DNA from: RGIG8745 sp964554265
GTDB lineage: Bacteria > Bacteroidota > Bacteroidia > Bacteroidales > Bacteroidaceae
DNA length: 45,052 bases
NCBI GenBank assembly: GCA_964554265.1
Contig: CAZKOB010000014.1
Span: 1 to 45,052, forward strand
Direction of reading: 5' to 3'
Shown: positions 1 to 7,103 of the stretch, piece after piece
Position numbering within the stretch: the first letter of the stretch is position 1
Layout: each line of letters starts with the position of its first letter
Notes under the pieces: model-generated
Databases searched by the model: none
What the model saw: only the letters and a program-made list of their open reading frames with translations
What the model was told of the DNA's origin: nothing
Position numbers and translations under genes: made by a program

Positions 1-2
1 GC

Positions 3-89
3 AACGGAATTATTTCTGAATCTCCGTTTTTAGAGCTACCTTTGCAGGTGAAGAGTTCTTTGAAGGTTACGCAACGCGCAGAAGAATAA
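3..89 (+). CDS. C-terminal end of an unidentified protein (partial)
   Basis: An open frame runs from the window edge to a TAA at 87-89 and encodes 28 residues ending KVTQRAEE. No other frame here is open to the edge and followed by a plausible intergenic gap with a promoter. The fragment is too short to assign a family, and it could be a chance frame. Confidence 0.4.
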   Translation, partial: NGIISESPFLELPLQVKSSLKVTQRAEE

Positions 90-201
90 TGCAGTGGATA
101 ACTAACTAAATCGTAACCCATTACTACATTGAGCCGGCAATGACCGCTCATTTCCAATCACTTAGAACTATTTCGTAACTTCCACACACAAATTTAAACA
201 A

Positions 202-209
202 TATCTTTG
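202..209 (+). promoter_or_regulatory. Bacteroidales -7 box (TATCTTTG) upstream of the DUF362 gene
   Basis: TATCTTTG matches the Bacteroidetes housekeeping consensus TAnnTTTG. Transcription would start near 215, leaving a leader of about 55 nt before the ATG at 271. This makes the in-frame ATG at 223 an unlikely start. No clear -33 TTTG is visible. Confidence 0.55.
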
Positions 210-270
210 CAAAGTCGCCAAGATGGATATGCAGTGGCATCTGTTAGACAAAACCCAAAAAAGAAACAAT

Positions 271-1287
271 ATGAAAAAGAATTTTTTGCTTGCTTTGGCC
301 CTGTTGGTAATACCTGCAGCAGTGATAGCAACAAACTTCGGTTGTACCGGAAATGCGAATGAAAAGACGCAACAGGAACAGACCTCGGAACCTGAAGTAC
401 AAAAGTCTAAGGTCTATTTCTGTAAGAATATTTCATCCGAATCGCTTATGCGCATATACAGTGCGCTTGGGAGAAAGGCGGAAGGAAAGAATGTGGCGGT
501 GAAAATCAGTACGGGTGAACCCGGAGGGCATAATTTCCTTGACTCGGCTCTTATTGCACCGCTTGTGAAAGAAGTGAAAGGTACCATAGTGGAATGTAAT
601 ACAGCCTATGGAGGCAGGCGCTCCAAGACTGCCGACCATCTGAAAGTCGCTGAAGAACATGGCTTCTCCGGCATTGCTGCCGTGGACATTATGGATGCTG
701 ATGGCGATGTGGCATTGCCCGTAGGTGAAGGGTGGACACATATAGAACATGACTATGTGGGCAAGCACTTCCTTGACTACGACTTCACTGTGGTATTGTC
801 GCACTTCAAGGGGCATGCTATGGGTGGCTTTGGCGGAGCGATAAAAAACATATCCATCGGAATTGCTTCTTCCGGAGGAAAGGCATGGATTCATACGGCA
901 GGCAAGACGCATGATGTCAAGGCCATGTGGGGACAGCTTCCGCAACAAGACGACTTCCTGGAGTCTATGGCTGAGGCTGCAAAGGCGGTCATCGGACATT
1001 GCGGAGAGAACATCATCTATATCAATATAGCCAATAACTTGTCGGTCGATTGCGACTGTGATGCCCATCCTCATGCTCCTCAGATGAAGGACATTGGTAT
1101 TCTGGCTTCGCTCGATCCGGTCGCACTCGACAAGGCTTGCGTGGATTTGGTGTATGCGTCGGATGATGATGGCAAGAAGCATCTGATAGAGCGTATGGAA
1201 AGCCGGCACGGCATCCACACACTTGAACATGCTGAACAGCTGGGCATCGGTACGCAAGATTATGAACTTATAGATATAGACAAGTAA
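271..1287 (+). CDS. DUF362 domain protein, exported
   Basis: This is a 338-residue protein. It begins with a positively charged, hydrophobic signal sequence (MKKNFLLALALLVIP...) ending around a Cys near residue 25, so it may be a lipoprotein, although the lipobox (NFGC) is poor. The DUF362 signature is clear: a stretch SHFKGHAMGGFGGAIKN at about residues 175-191, then NISIG, and a Cys/His/Asp-rich segment CDCDAHPH at about residues 260-268 that looks like a metal site. DUF362 proteins are often fused to ferredoxin domains; none is present here. The in-frame ATG at 223 would add 16 residues before the signal sequence and lies almost on the transcription start, so 271 was chosen. The next gene, a TonB-dependent receptor, starts 23 bp downstream, so the two are probably co-transcribed. 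The biochemical role is unknown. Confidence 0.85.
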   Translation: MKKNFLLALALLVIPAAVIATNFGCTGNANEKTQQEQTSEPEVQKSKVYFCKNISSESLMRIYSALGRKAEGKNVAVKISTGEPGGHNFLDSALIAPLVKEVKGTIVECNTAYGGRRSKTADHLKVAEEHGFSGIAAVDIMDADGDVALPVGEGWTHIEHDYVGKHFLDYDFTVVLSHFKGHAMGGFGGAIKNISIGIASSGGKAWIHTAGKTHDVKAMWGQLPQQDDFLESMAEAAKAVIGHCGENIIYINIANNLSVDCDCDAHPHAPQMKDIGILASLDPVALDKACVDLVYASDDDGKKHLIERMESRHGIHTLEHAEQLGIGTQDYELIDIDK

Positions 1288-1310
1288 AACCGAAATCCTT
1301 TACATGAATT

Positions 1311-3176
1311 ATGTACAGACTGCTTTCTTTTGCATTCTTTGCTTCCGGAATGATTTCCGTATGTGCCCATGAGGCGGATACTTTGCGCAACGTGATAACG
1401 GAGAATGTGGTTGTCACAGGCACGAGGAATGAAACGGATATTCGTCATCTGCCCATGACGATTACCACCGTCGGGCGTGATGTGCTTGAAGAAAACTTCC
1501 GCCCTTCGGTCCTGCCTACTGTAACGGAGCAAGTTCCCGGACTGTTCAGCACCGCTCGAAGTGTCATGGGTTATGGAGTCTCGACCGGTTCTGCCGGAAG
1601 CATAAAGGTTCGCGGTATAGGCAGCGGCGCCGATTTCCTTGTACTCATAGACGGTTTGCCGCAATATGCTGGACTGATGGGGCATCCTGTGCCTGATGCG
1701 TATCAGACGATGACTGCGGAGAAAGTGGAGGTGCTGCGAGGACCGGCATCCATGCTTTATGGGTCGAATGCGATGGGAGGAGTGCTGAATCTGGTCACCC
1801 GAAGAATGTGGAAAGACGGTATGCGCACTTCCATCAATGTTGCAGGGGGTAGTTATGGTACGGTGCAGGGTGAAGTTCTGAACCGTATACGCAACGGACG
1901 TTTCTCAAGCATCGTCGGGTTGATTTATGGCACAACAGACGGACATCGGAAGGACTCCGAATTTGAACAGTTTACAGGTTTTATCAAACTCGGATATGAT
2001 TTGTCGGACAAGTGGGCCTTGCAGGGGAACATGAATGCCATGTATTTTGAAGCCTCCAATCCGGGAGAGGTGTCGAATCCTTATATCGACAACGACTCCA
2101 AAATCACACGTGGCATGGCCTCTGTTGCGCTGACGAACGACTATGGCAAGACTTCCGGCGCGTTGAGTGTATTCTATAGCTGGGGGCATCACCATATAAA
2201 TGATGGTTATCATCCCGAAGGAAGTCCGCAGACACAACTTTATCTCCATGACGATTTGATGGCAGGGATCAGTCTTTACCAGAGTGCGGCATTGTTCTCC
2301 GGCAACCGGACGACTGTGGGCATCGACTGGCAGCATTTTGGCGGAGAAGCTTGGAACCGCATAATCGCTACCGGTGAGCGCCGTGTCCTTGCTGACAGAG
2401 AGGAAGACGAACTTGCCGGATATGTCGATTTCCGTCAGGACTTTACCGCATGGCTCTCGCTTGATGCCGGTATACGTGTAGACCATCATTCACAGGCCGG
2501 TACGGAGATTGTGCCGCAGGGAGGCTTTGCGTTGCATCTTCCGGGCAGTACGGAACTGAAGGCAATGGTAGGCAAAGGGTTCCGCAACCCGACCTTGCGC
2601 GAACTGTATATGTTCCGTCCTGCCAATCCTGACCTTTCTCCTGAGCGCGTGGTGAATTATGAGATAGGCTATTCGCAGTGGCTGGTTGAAAATCGGCTGA
2701 AGGTTGAGGCCAACGTGTTCTATTTGAAAGGCGACAATCTGATTTCTACGGAGATGGTGGACGGAAGCATGCTGAATGTCAATACCGGTGAAGTGGAGAA
2801 TTGGGGTGTTGAGATTGCGGCTGCATACCGTATAAGTAGAAATTGGAAAGCGAATGCCAATTATAGTTTTCTGCACATGAACAATCCTGTGGTCTGTGCT
2901 CCCGAGCACAAATTCTATGCCGGAACAGACTGCTCATACGGACGTTTTGCACTCGTTGCCGGTCTTCAGTATATCGGCGGTATGTATACAGCCACAGGCG
3001 AAAAGGAGCGCAAAGAAGACTATGCGTTGCTGAACCTTACTGTTTCATATCGTGTAATTCCTGAAATCCGCCTTTTCATTAAAGGGGAAAACCTGCTGGC
3101 GCAACATTATGAGACTTATTTGGGATTCCCGATGCCTAAAGCCACATTTATGGGTGGGGTTAGCATAGACTTTTAG
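1311..3176 (+). CDS. TonB-dependent outer-membrane receptor
   Basis: The 621-residue product has an N-terminal signal peptide (MYRLLSFAFFASGMISVCA). A plug domain follows at about residues 30-150: a TonB-box-like start (ENVVVTGTR), then VRGIGSGADFLVLIDG and VEVLRGPASMLYGSNAMGGVLN, all hallmarks of TonB-dependent receptors. The remainder is a beta-barrel ending in an aromatic residue (GVSIDF), as expected for barrel assembly. The length and the absence of a carboxypeptidase-like N-terminal domain resemble siderophore, haem or cobalamin receptors rather than SusC glycan importers. The substrate cannot be read from the sequence. It follows the DUF362 gene by 23 bp, and the pairing suggests they serve one uptake or cofactor process. 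This is inference. Confidence 0.9.
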   Translation: MYRLLSFAFFASGMISVCAHEADTLRNVITENVVVTGTRNETDIRHLPMTITTVGRDVLEENFRPSVLPTVTEQVPGLFSTARSVMGYGVSTGSAGSIKVRGIGSGADFLVLIDGLPQYAGLMGHPVPDAYQTMTAEKVEVLRGPASMLYGSNAMGGVLNLVTRRMWKDGMRTSINVAGGSYGTVQGEVLNRIRNGRFSSIVGLIYGTTDGHRKDSEFEQFTGFIKLGYDLSDKWALQGNMNAMYFEASNPGEVSNPYIDNDSKITRGMASVALTNDYGKTSGALSVFYSWGHHHINDGYHPEGSPQTQLYLHDDLMAGISLYQSAALFSGNRTTVGIDWQHFGGEAWNRIIATGERRVLADREEDELAGYVDFRQDFTAWLSLDAGIRVDHHSQAGTEIVPQGGFALHLPGSTELKAMVGKGFRNPTLRELYMFRPANPDLSPERVVNYEIGYSQWLVENRLKVEANVFYLKGDNLISTEMVDGSMLNVNTGEVENWGVEIAAAYRISRNWKANANYSFLHMNNPVVCAPEHKFYAGTDCSYGRFALVAGLQYIGGMYTATGEKERKEDYALLNLTVSYRVIPEIRLFIKGENLLAQHYETYLGFPMPKATFMGGVSIDF

Positions 3177-3597
3177 AGGTTTTAAGCAGTTGTATTCAAA
3201 AACGCAACAGTCATACCTTACGAGAGACTTTCATACACTATCAGATGTTCTGCGGAGCTATGATAGATTCATCCGGCCCTGTAACCAACTACAAGACAAT
3301 CAGTGCCATCCGTAACGAGATTTCATCCTGTCTTGACCTCGGTTCCCTCCAGAAGATTCTTGCCTCACACTGGAAGCCTTATTTCGGGAACCTTCACGTG
3401 TGCATGACTGATGCCCACATGTTATGAAAGCCGCATGCGTTTTCCTGCGGACATGAAGCTCCTTCGGGAAAGCACCGGATGGCTTTACAGACATACCTGC
3501 CGGCATTGCAGGGAGCTTGGCATAAGGCGTCCGCGTAACAAATTAAGTTTTCCCGCCCAACTGACATAATGTCAATTATTCGTTCCGAGACAAAACA
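3177..3597. other. Intergenic stretch with no convincing gene
   Basis: About 420 bp lie between the receptor gene and the convergent anti-sigma gene. A 60-codon plus-strand frame (3245-3427) contains protein-like text (KPYFGNLHVCMTDAHML) and could be a decayed gene fragment. It has no recognisable family, and both strands carry equally long weak frames. No promoter or repeat shared with the rest of the window was seen. Confidence 0.4.
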
Positions 3598-3643
3598 AAG
3601 AGCCATACCATTGCCTGTATGAGAGAGGCTTGGTATGGCTCTT
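3598..3643. terminator. Hairpin between convergent genes, probable terminator
   Basis: A perfect 13-bp inverted repeat, AAGAGCCATACCA (3598-3610) and TGGTATGGCTCTT (3631-3643), encloses a 20-nt loop. It lies 12 bp beyond the stop codon of the minus-strand anti-sigma gene and between two convergent transcription units. No long U tract is present, so termination strength is uncertain. Confidence 0.6.
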
Positions 3644-3654
3644 ATAGAGAATAT

Positions 3655-4959
3655 TTAGAGTCCTCCGTCTAATATCCATATTTTCAAATCCTTGTCATGC
3701 TTCAGTGCCACATATCGCTTTTGTATCTCACCATCGGGTAGTGTCAGTTCGTAAAAGACATATACTCCTCCATACTCTTCCACTTCCTTAGGCTGGCTGA
3801 AGTTGTTTGCTTTGCATCCTTTCATGTTTTCTGTCAATACATCTATCGTCTGGCTGTAGTTGAACAATGCTTCTTCGGCAAGTTCCGGTCGGTTTTCAAT
3901 GAGTGCCAGAACTATTCGTCTTGCAGCTTCTGTGGCTGTTTCCTTTCGGAGCGACTTGGCTATGTGTCTGCTCTTTGGTTGTTCTGCAGACTGCCATCCT
4001 TTAGCTCCAGTATCGGGAAGCTGTAGAATCCGGCTTGCATCCATTTGCACATTGTAGGCGATGGACTGGCTTTCGAGGATAAGTGTTTCCACTCCGTTGG
4101 CTTCAATCCATATACGTATCTTGCGCAGCAACCCGTTGCGTTTGCTGAAAGTGCTTTCTGTAGTACACTTGTTGCGCTTGCCCGAAGTGTCGTTGTTATA
4201 CAAGGCAATAAGTCCGTTTCCCGGTCGGTCTGACACCACAGTGACGATGGTGGTGCTGTCTGTTTCCGAAATGTGTATGTCGTTGTGTCCCTTCATGCCG
4301 AAGAAACTCAGGTTTTCAGTTTCTTGCTGGTTCGGATTCAGCAATACCGAGAAGTTCTCTTCTAAGTGGCTGTTTATCCCGCTGCTCACCTTCATGTTTT
4401 TCGTCCACATATATTTTCTCTCGCCATCGCAGACAATAGTACGTCCGTTTTCTTTTTCTATTCTCCATATCAGCTGTCCGTTCATCTGCATCGACAGGAT
4501 GCTTACATTTATCATGCTGTCTTCAGGACTGAAATAAGCAAACGATTCGTCTGGCAGGGTTCTTACTTTCAGTTTCATGACGAAGTTGCCCGCACTGCGC
4601 ATACTCAGTACTGCCTGCTTTATAAGTTCTGATGATTTTGATGCTTGGGCATCGACCGAAAATATATTGGTCAGTCCGGTAGCTATGCCTGCTACGAATA
4701 TAGCAACAGCTGCAGCTATACGCATTGTTTTCTTTGTCCATTCCGGAGTCTTATTTCCCTTTACATTCTTGTGTTTGCGACCTTTCATCTGAGGTGTGTG
4801 ACGTGGAGTCAGCAAGTCTATAGTCCGGATTAGACTTTCATATTCAGATTTGCACTCTTCGCATTCGTTGATATGACACATTAATTCTTCTTTCTCTTTT
4901 GTGTTATCTGATTTATCCCACAGGATATTCATTCTGTTCTTGAAATCTTCGCACTTCAT
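3655..4959 (-). CDS. Membrane-anchored anti-sigma factor with zinc-finger N-terminus
   Basis: The 434-residue product opens with a ZAS-type zinc-binding anti-sigma motif, H29-x3-C33-x2-C36, with an extra Cys at 3 and 28. A single membrane segment follows at about residues 81-100 (IAAAVAIFVAGIATGL). The remaining 330 residues are extracytoplasmic. They contain beta-rich text reminiscent of LolA/LolB-like outer-membrane lipoprotein sorting folds (residues ~130-300) and a C-terminal domain ending YVALKHDKDLKIWILDGGL. The ECF sigma gene lies 43 bp upstream on the same strand, which is the usual arrangement for a sigma/anti-sigma pair. The N-terminus should hold the sigma factor and the C-terminus should sense an envelope signal. 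The large sensor domain is longer than in FecR-type regulators, and its ligand is unknown. Confidence 0.8.
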   Translation of the reverse strand: MKCEDFKNRMNILWDKSDNTKEKEELMCHINECEECKSEYESLIRTIDLLTPRHTPQMKGRKHKNVKGNKTPEWTKKTMRIAAAVAIFVAGIATGLTNIFSVDAQASKSSELIKQAVLSMRSAGNFVMKLKVRTLPDESFAYFSPEDSMINVSILSMQMNGQLIWRIEKENGRTIVCDGERKYMWTKNMKVSSGINSHLEENFSVLLNPNQQETENLSFFGMKGHNDIHISETDSTTIVTVVSDRPGNGLIALYNNDTSGKRNKCTTESTFSKRNGLLRKIRIWIEANGVETLILESQSIAYNVQMDASRILQLPDTGAKGWQSAEQPKSRHIAKSLRKETATEAARRIVLALIENRPELAEEALFNYSQTIDVLTENMKGCKANNFSQPKEVEEYGGVYVFYELTLPDGEIQKRYVALKHDKDLKIWILDGGL

Positions 4960-5002
4960 ATTTTTTGATTGTTTTTTGGGGGTACATAACCGGGGTAAAG
5001 TC

Positions 5003-5512
5003 TCATTTTATTAAGCCTTTTTTGATTTTCTCAATTCCATATTGGAACCTTGATTTTACTGTTGAGACAGGAATTTCAAGTATTTCGGCAATTTCAGCAA
5101 AACTTCTGTCACTATGTATGCGCATACGGATGACTGTAGCCTGTTCGTCGGGAATAGCAGACAGCAGAGTGTCGATCCGTTGGTATTCTTGCTCAAAGTT
5201 CTCTGTTTCCGGATTACATATATCATTCACATTTTCAATAGATACGGTTTTTATGGATTGTTTCTTACGGAGATAGTCCGTACATGTGTTTGCAAGACAT
5301 CTGTAAAGATAGTTCCGCATATTACATATATCCGTATTTGTTTGCTGTCTGGAACGTAATGTCAGATATATGTCCTGTAACATGTCTTCCGCATCTTCTG
5401 CATTGCCGATTTTGTAGCATGCGTATCTGAACATGTTTTTCAGTTCATGTTCGAACAATGTTGAAAAATCCTGACATGTTTTTGTAGAGATATTTAATAG
5501 TTTGTTACTCAT
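5003..5512 (-). CDS. ECF-subfamily RNA polymerase sigma factor
   Basis: The 169-residue protein has the two-domain ECF layout. Region 2 is at about residues 17-80, with the helix carrying NAEDAEDMLQDIYLTL and then NYLYRCLANTCTDYLR. Region 4 is at about residues 110-165, with the helix-turn-helix EIAEILEIPVSTVKSR followed by a basic tail. There is no sigma 1.1 or region 3. It is the first gene of a two-gene minus-strand unit with the anti-sigma factor at 3655. Such pairs are usually autoregulated. The target promoters cannot be read here, and neither adjacent gene on the other side (GH3 or the receptor) is clearly its regulon. Confidence 0.93.
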   Translation of the reverse strand: MSNKLLNISTKTCQDFSTLFEHELKNMFRYACYKIGNAEDAEDMLQDIYLTLRSRQQTNTDICNMRNYLYRCLANTCTDYLRKKQSIKTVSIENVNDICNPETENFEQEYQRIDTLLSAIPDEQATVIRMRIHSDRSFAEIAEILEIPVSTVKSRFQYGIEKIKKGLIK

Positions 5513-5804
5513 TGTTTTTGGGGTGTTCTCTGTCTTGTTTGTTTTTTAGGGTTATAATCGCGATTTATTTATATGACGTAATTTCGCGAGAAAAGACGTA
5601 AAAAGAATCGGAAAAAACACCAATTTTTTTCTGATTCTTGGAGCCTGTTTAAATTTTCCTCAATAATAATCTTAACGCGAGTTCGGTTTAAGATGGGCAA
5701 GAGCCGATACTTTATCTACGCTCATTTTTATGTCTGTAAGTTTCAGTATCCTCTCCGGTTCACTTTCAATGCAGCGAAGCGGATACAGACGTGAACCTTT
5801 ATAT
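5513..5804. other. Upstream region of the sigma gene and possible old insertion junction
   Basis: No gene is visible. From about 5640 the sequence changes character, starting GAGCCTGTTTAAATTTTCC, a style common at insertion-sequence ends, and it runs into repeat copy A. No matching second end or transposase was found. The promoter of the sigma operon should lie here, but no clear TAnnTTTG box was identified. Confidence 0.3.
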
Positions 5805-6610
5805 CGTCATACGCTATCTGATTGTCATAAATTGGGGACTTTTTTTGACAATCTGAAATGTTAAAATTCAAGGCTCGCAGAATCGCATAAAATCGGCCGA
5901 ACCTTACCGGAAGTTCCATTTACGCGATTCTAAGGCCGTTTTCAGACCTTGAACCCCAAATGTAAAAATAATATAATCTGCATTTCAAAAAGATACATTT
6001 ATTCACATTCGTGTGTGTCTCGCCTGAAAAAAGAGTACGCCGGAAATAAATTTTCAAGGTGAACCAAATTTTTTTTAAAGGCACTTTAAAAATATTTTCA
6101 AGGTGAACGGAATTTATTTTCAAGGTGAACGAGTTTGAGAATGTCCGTTTTTCGGGCCGAAAATTGATGTTGCCCCAATTCAATTTCTTAAAAATTTATA
6201 ACCGGATTTTTCAATGCCACGAAAAACAAAGATTGATTCCGACTGCAAAAAACAAGAATATCAGACAAGAAATTTTACAATTCACTGATTATCAGCATAT
6301 CCTATTTTAGTTCCTACCTATACTCCTTGCACCTGAAACCACATCGTTCTTGTTAAAATAGTATTTTATTGATTATCAATCGTTTATCAATAAAACTCCA
6401 AAAATTCAATGATCGACAAAGTGTAAACGAATCTTAATTATGTTAATAAAGCTCCGTCGGCGATGGGTATACTTGGTGTCAAAAAGAAAGAAGAAATGCC
6501 TTTGAGAGAGACAGAATGTTCACCGGCAAAAACAATTGGTTTTACATCACTTGTCCTGACTTTGTCATTGCATACTCTGATGTAACTTAAAACAGATTAC
6601 TTGACTTTTT
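5805..6610. repeat. Interspersed repeat family 1, copy A
   Basis: This is one of four related non-coding blocks in the window. It carries the family stem-loops. ATTGTCA/TGACAAT lies at its start, and AGAATCGC (5879-5886) pairs with GCGATTCT (5924-5931). TTTTCAAGGTGAAC occurs three times in direct orientation (6051, 6095, 6117), with GGCACTTTAAAA between the first two (6080-6091). A 21-codon micro-ORF lies at 6440-6505. The right part contains CCTGACTTTGTC (6555-6566), a variant of the end motif of copies C and D. No left end motif was found, so the left boundary is approximate. It belongs to the same subfamily as copy B. Confidence 0.75.
5920..6183 (-). other. Minus-strand ORF inside repeat copy A (87 codons), doubtful gene
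   Basis: The frame encodes a peptide with FTLKI and VHLEN units derived from the TTTTCAAGGTGAAC repeat read on the minus strand. Equivalent open frames of 92, 72 and 89 codons occur at the same place in copies B, C and D. Shared residues include NVNKCIF and LYYF. Many differences between copies change amino acids, so conservation of the frame may reflect the DNA repeat rather than a protein. Confidence 0.25.
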
Positions 6611-7059
6611 ACAGGAGTTTCTTAAACGAACTCACGTATATTTTCGCTTTCTTTCTTGCAGGTTCAACATTTTTGTTATATATTGCCACTCTGTTTCCGT
6701 CAAATCAGTCTGATACCTGATACATCTTTTTTTAGTTTAGTCACTTCAAAGAAAGAAACTCTCCGGCTGATACGGAAACTTCTGTAAAAAAAGATTTCAG
6801 CCATTTTTATTATATCTCTAACCCTAACTCATTCAGTTCCATCATCAACCTCCCGATATCAGAATTGGTATAATCCCTTCCCGAATCCCGCTTCTCATCC
6901 ATCGAATGGTCTGCATTGGTAATGGCAGACTCCAACGAACCGCCATTTTCAATTTTCTACCGTTTAACATACAAACTGCTTATATAAAGACATTTGCAAA
7001 TACATTTTTTAACTACAAATATGAGATTGCGGGAGTAATGGTATTCAAGAAAATTTTTG
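6611..7059. other. Intergenic region upstream of the GH3 gene
   Basis: Apart from a gene fragment on the minus strand (6810-6956, listed separately), no gene or shared repeat was seen. The 3' half is AT-rich and leads into the GH3 promoter. Confidence 0.5.
6810..6956 (-). pseudogene. C-terminal gene fragment, unidentified family
   Basis: Read on the minus strand, this stretch gives about 48 residues with strongly protein-like composition, including NGGSLESAITNADHSMDEK and later SDIGRLMMELNELGLEI, followed by TAA (6812-6810). An in-frame TAG lies immediately upstream (6959-6957) and there is no ATG near the beginning. It is therefore best read as the surviving 3' end of a deleted gene. The family was not recognised. 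Confidence 0.45.
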
Positions 7060-7067
7060 TACTTTTG
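7060..7067 (+). promoter_or_regulatory. Bacteroidales -7 box (TACTTTTG) for the GH3 gene
   Basis: TACTTTTG is a perfect TAnnTTTG match, placed 36 bp before the ATG at 7104. No strong -33 element was found 19-21 bp upstream. Confidence 0.55.
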
Positions 7068-7103
7068 TTTTCAAATTGTATTTTTTAACCTTAAAACATC
7101 ATT

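Noticed and set aside
433..1257. Long minus-strand frame (274 codons) opposite the DUF362 gene
   Set aside because: It is the shadow of a well-supported gene and contains no recognisable motif.
3245..3427. 60-codon plus-strand ORF as a real gene
   Set aside because: No promoter, family or conserved neighbour supports it, and equally long frames exist on the other strand.
6051..6130. TTTTCAAGGTGAAC units as a CRISPR or operator array
   Set aside because: There are only three units, with related intervening sequence recurring in each repeat copy; they are internal parts of the 1-kb repeat.
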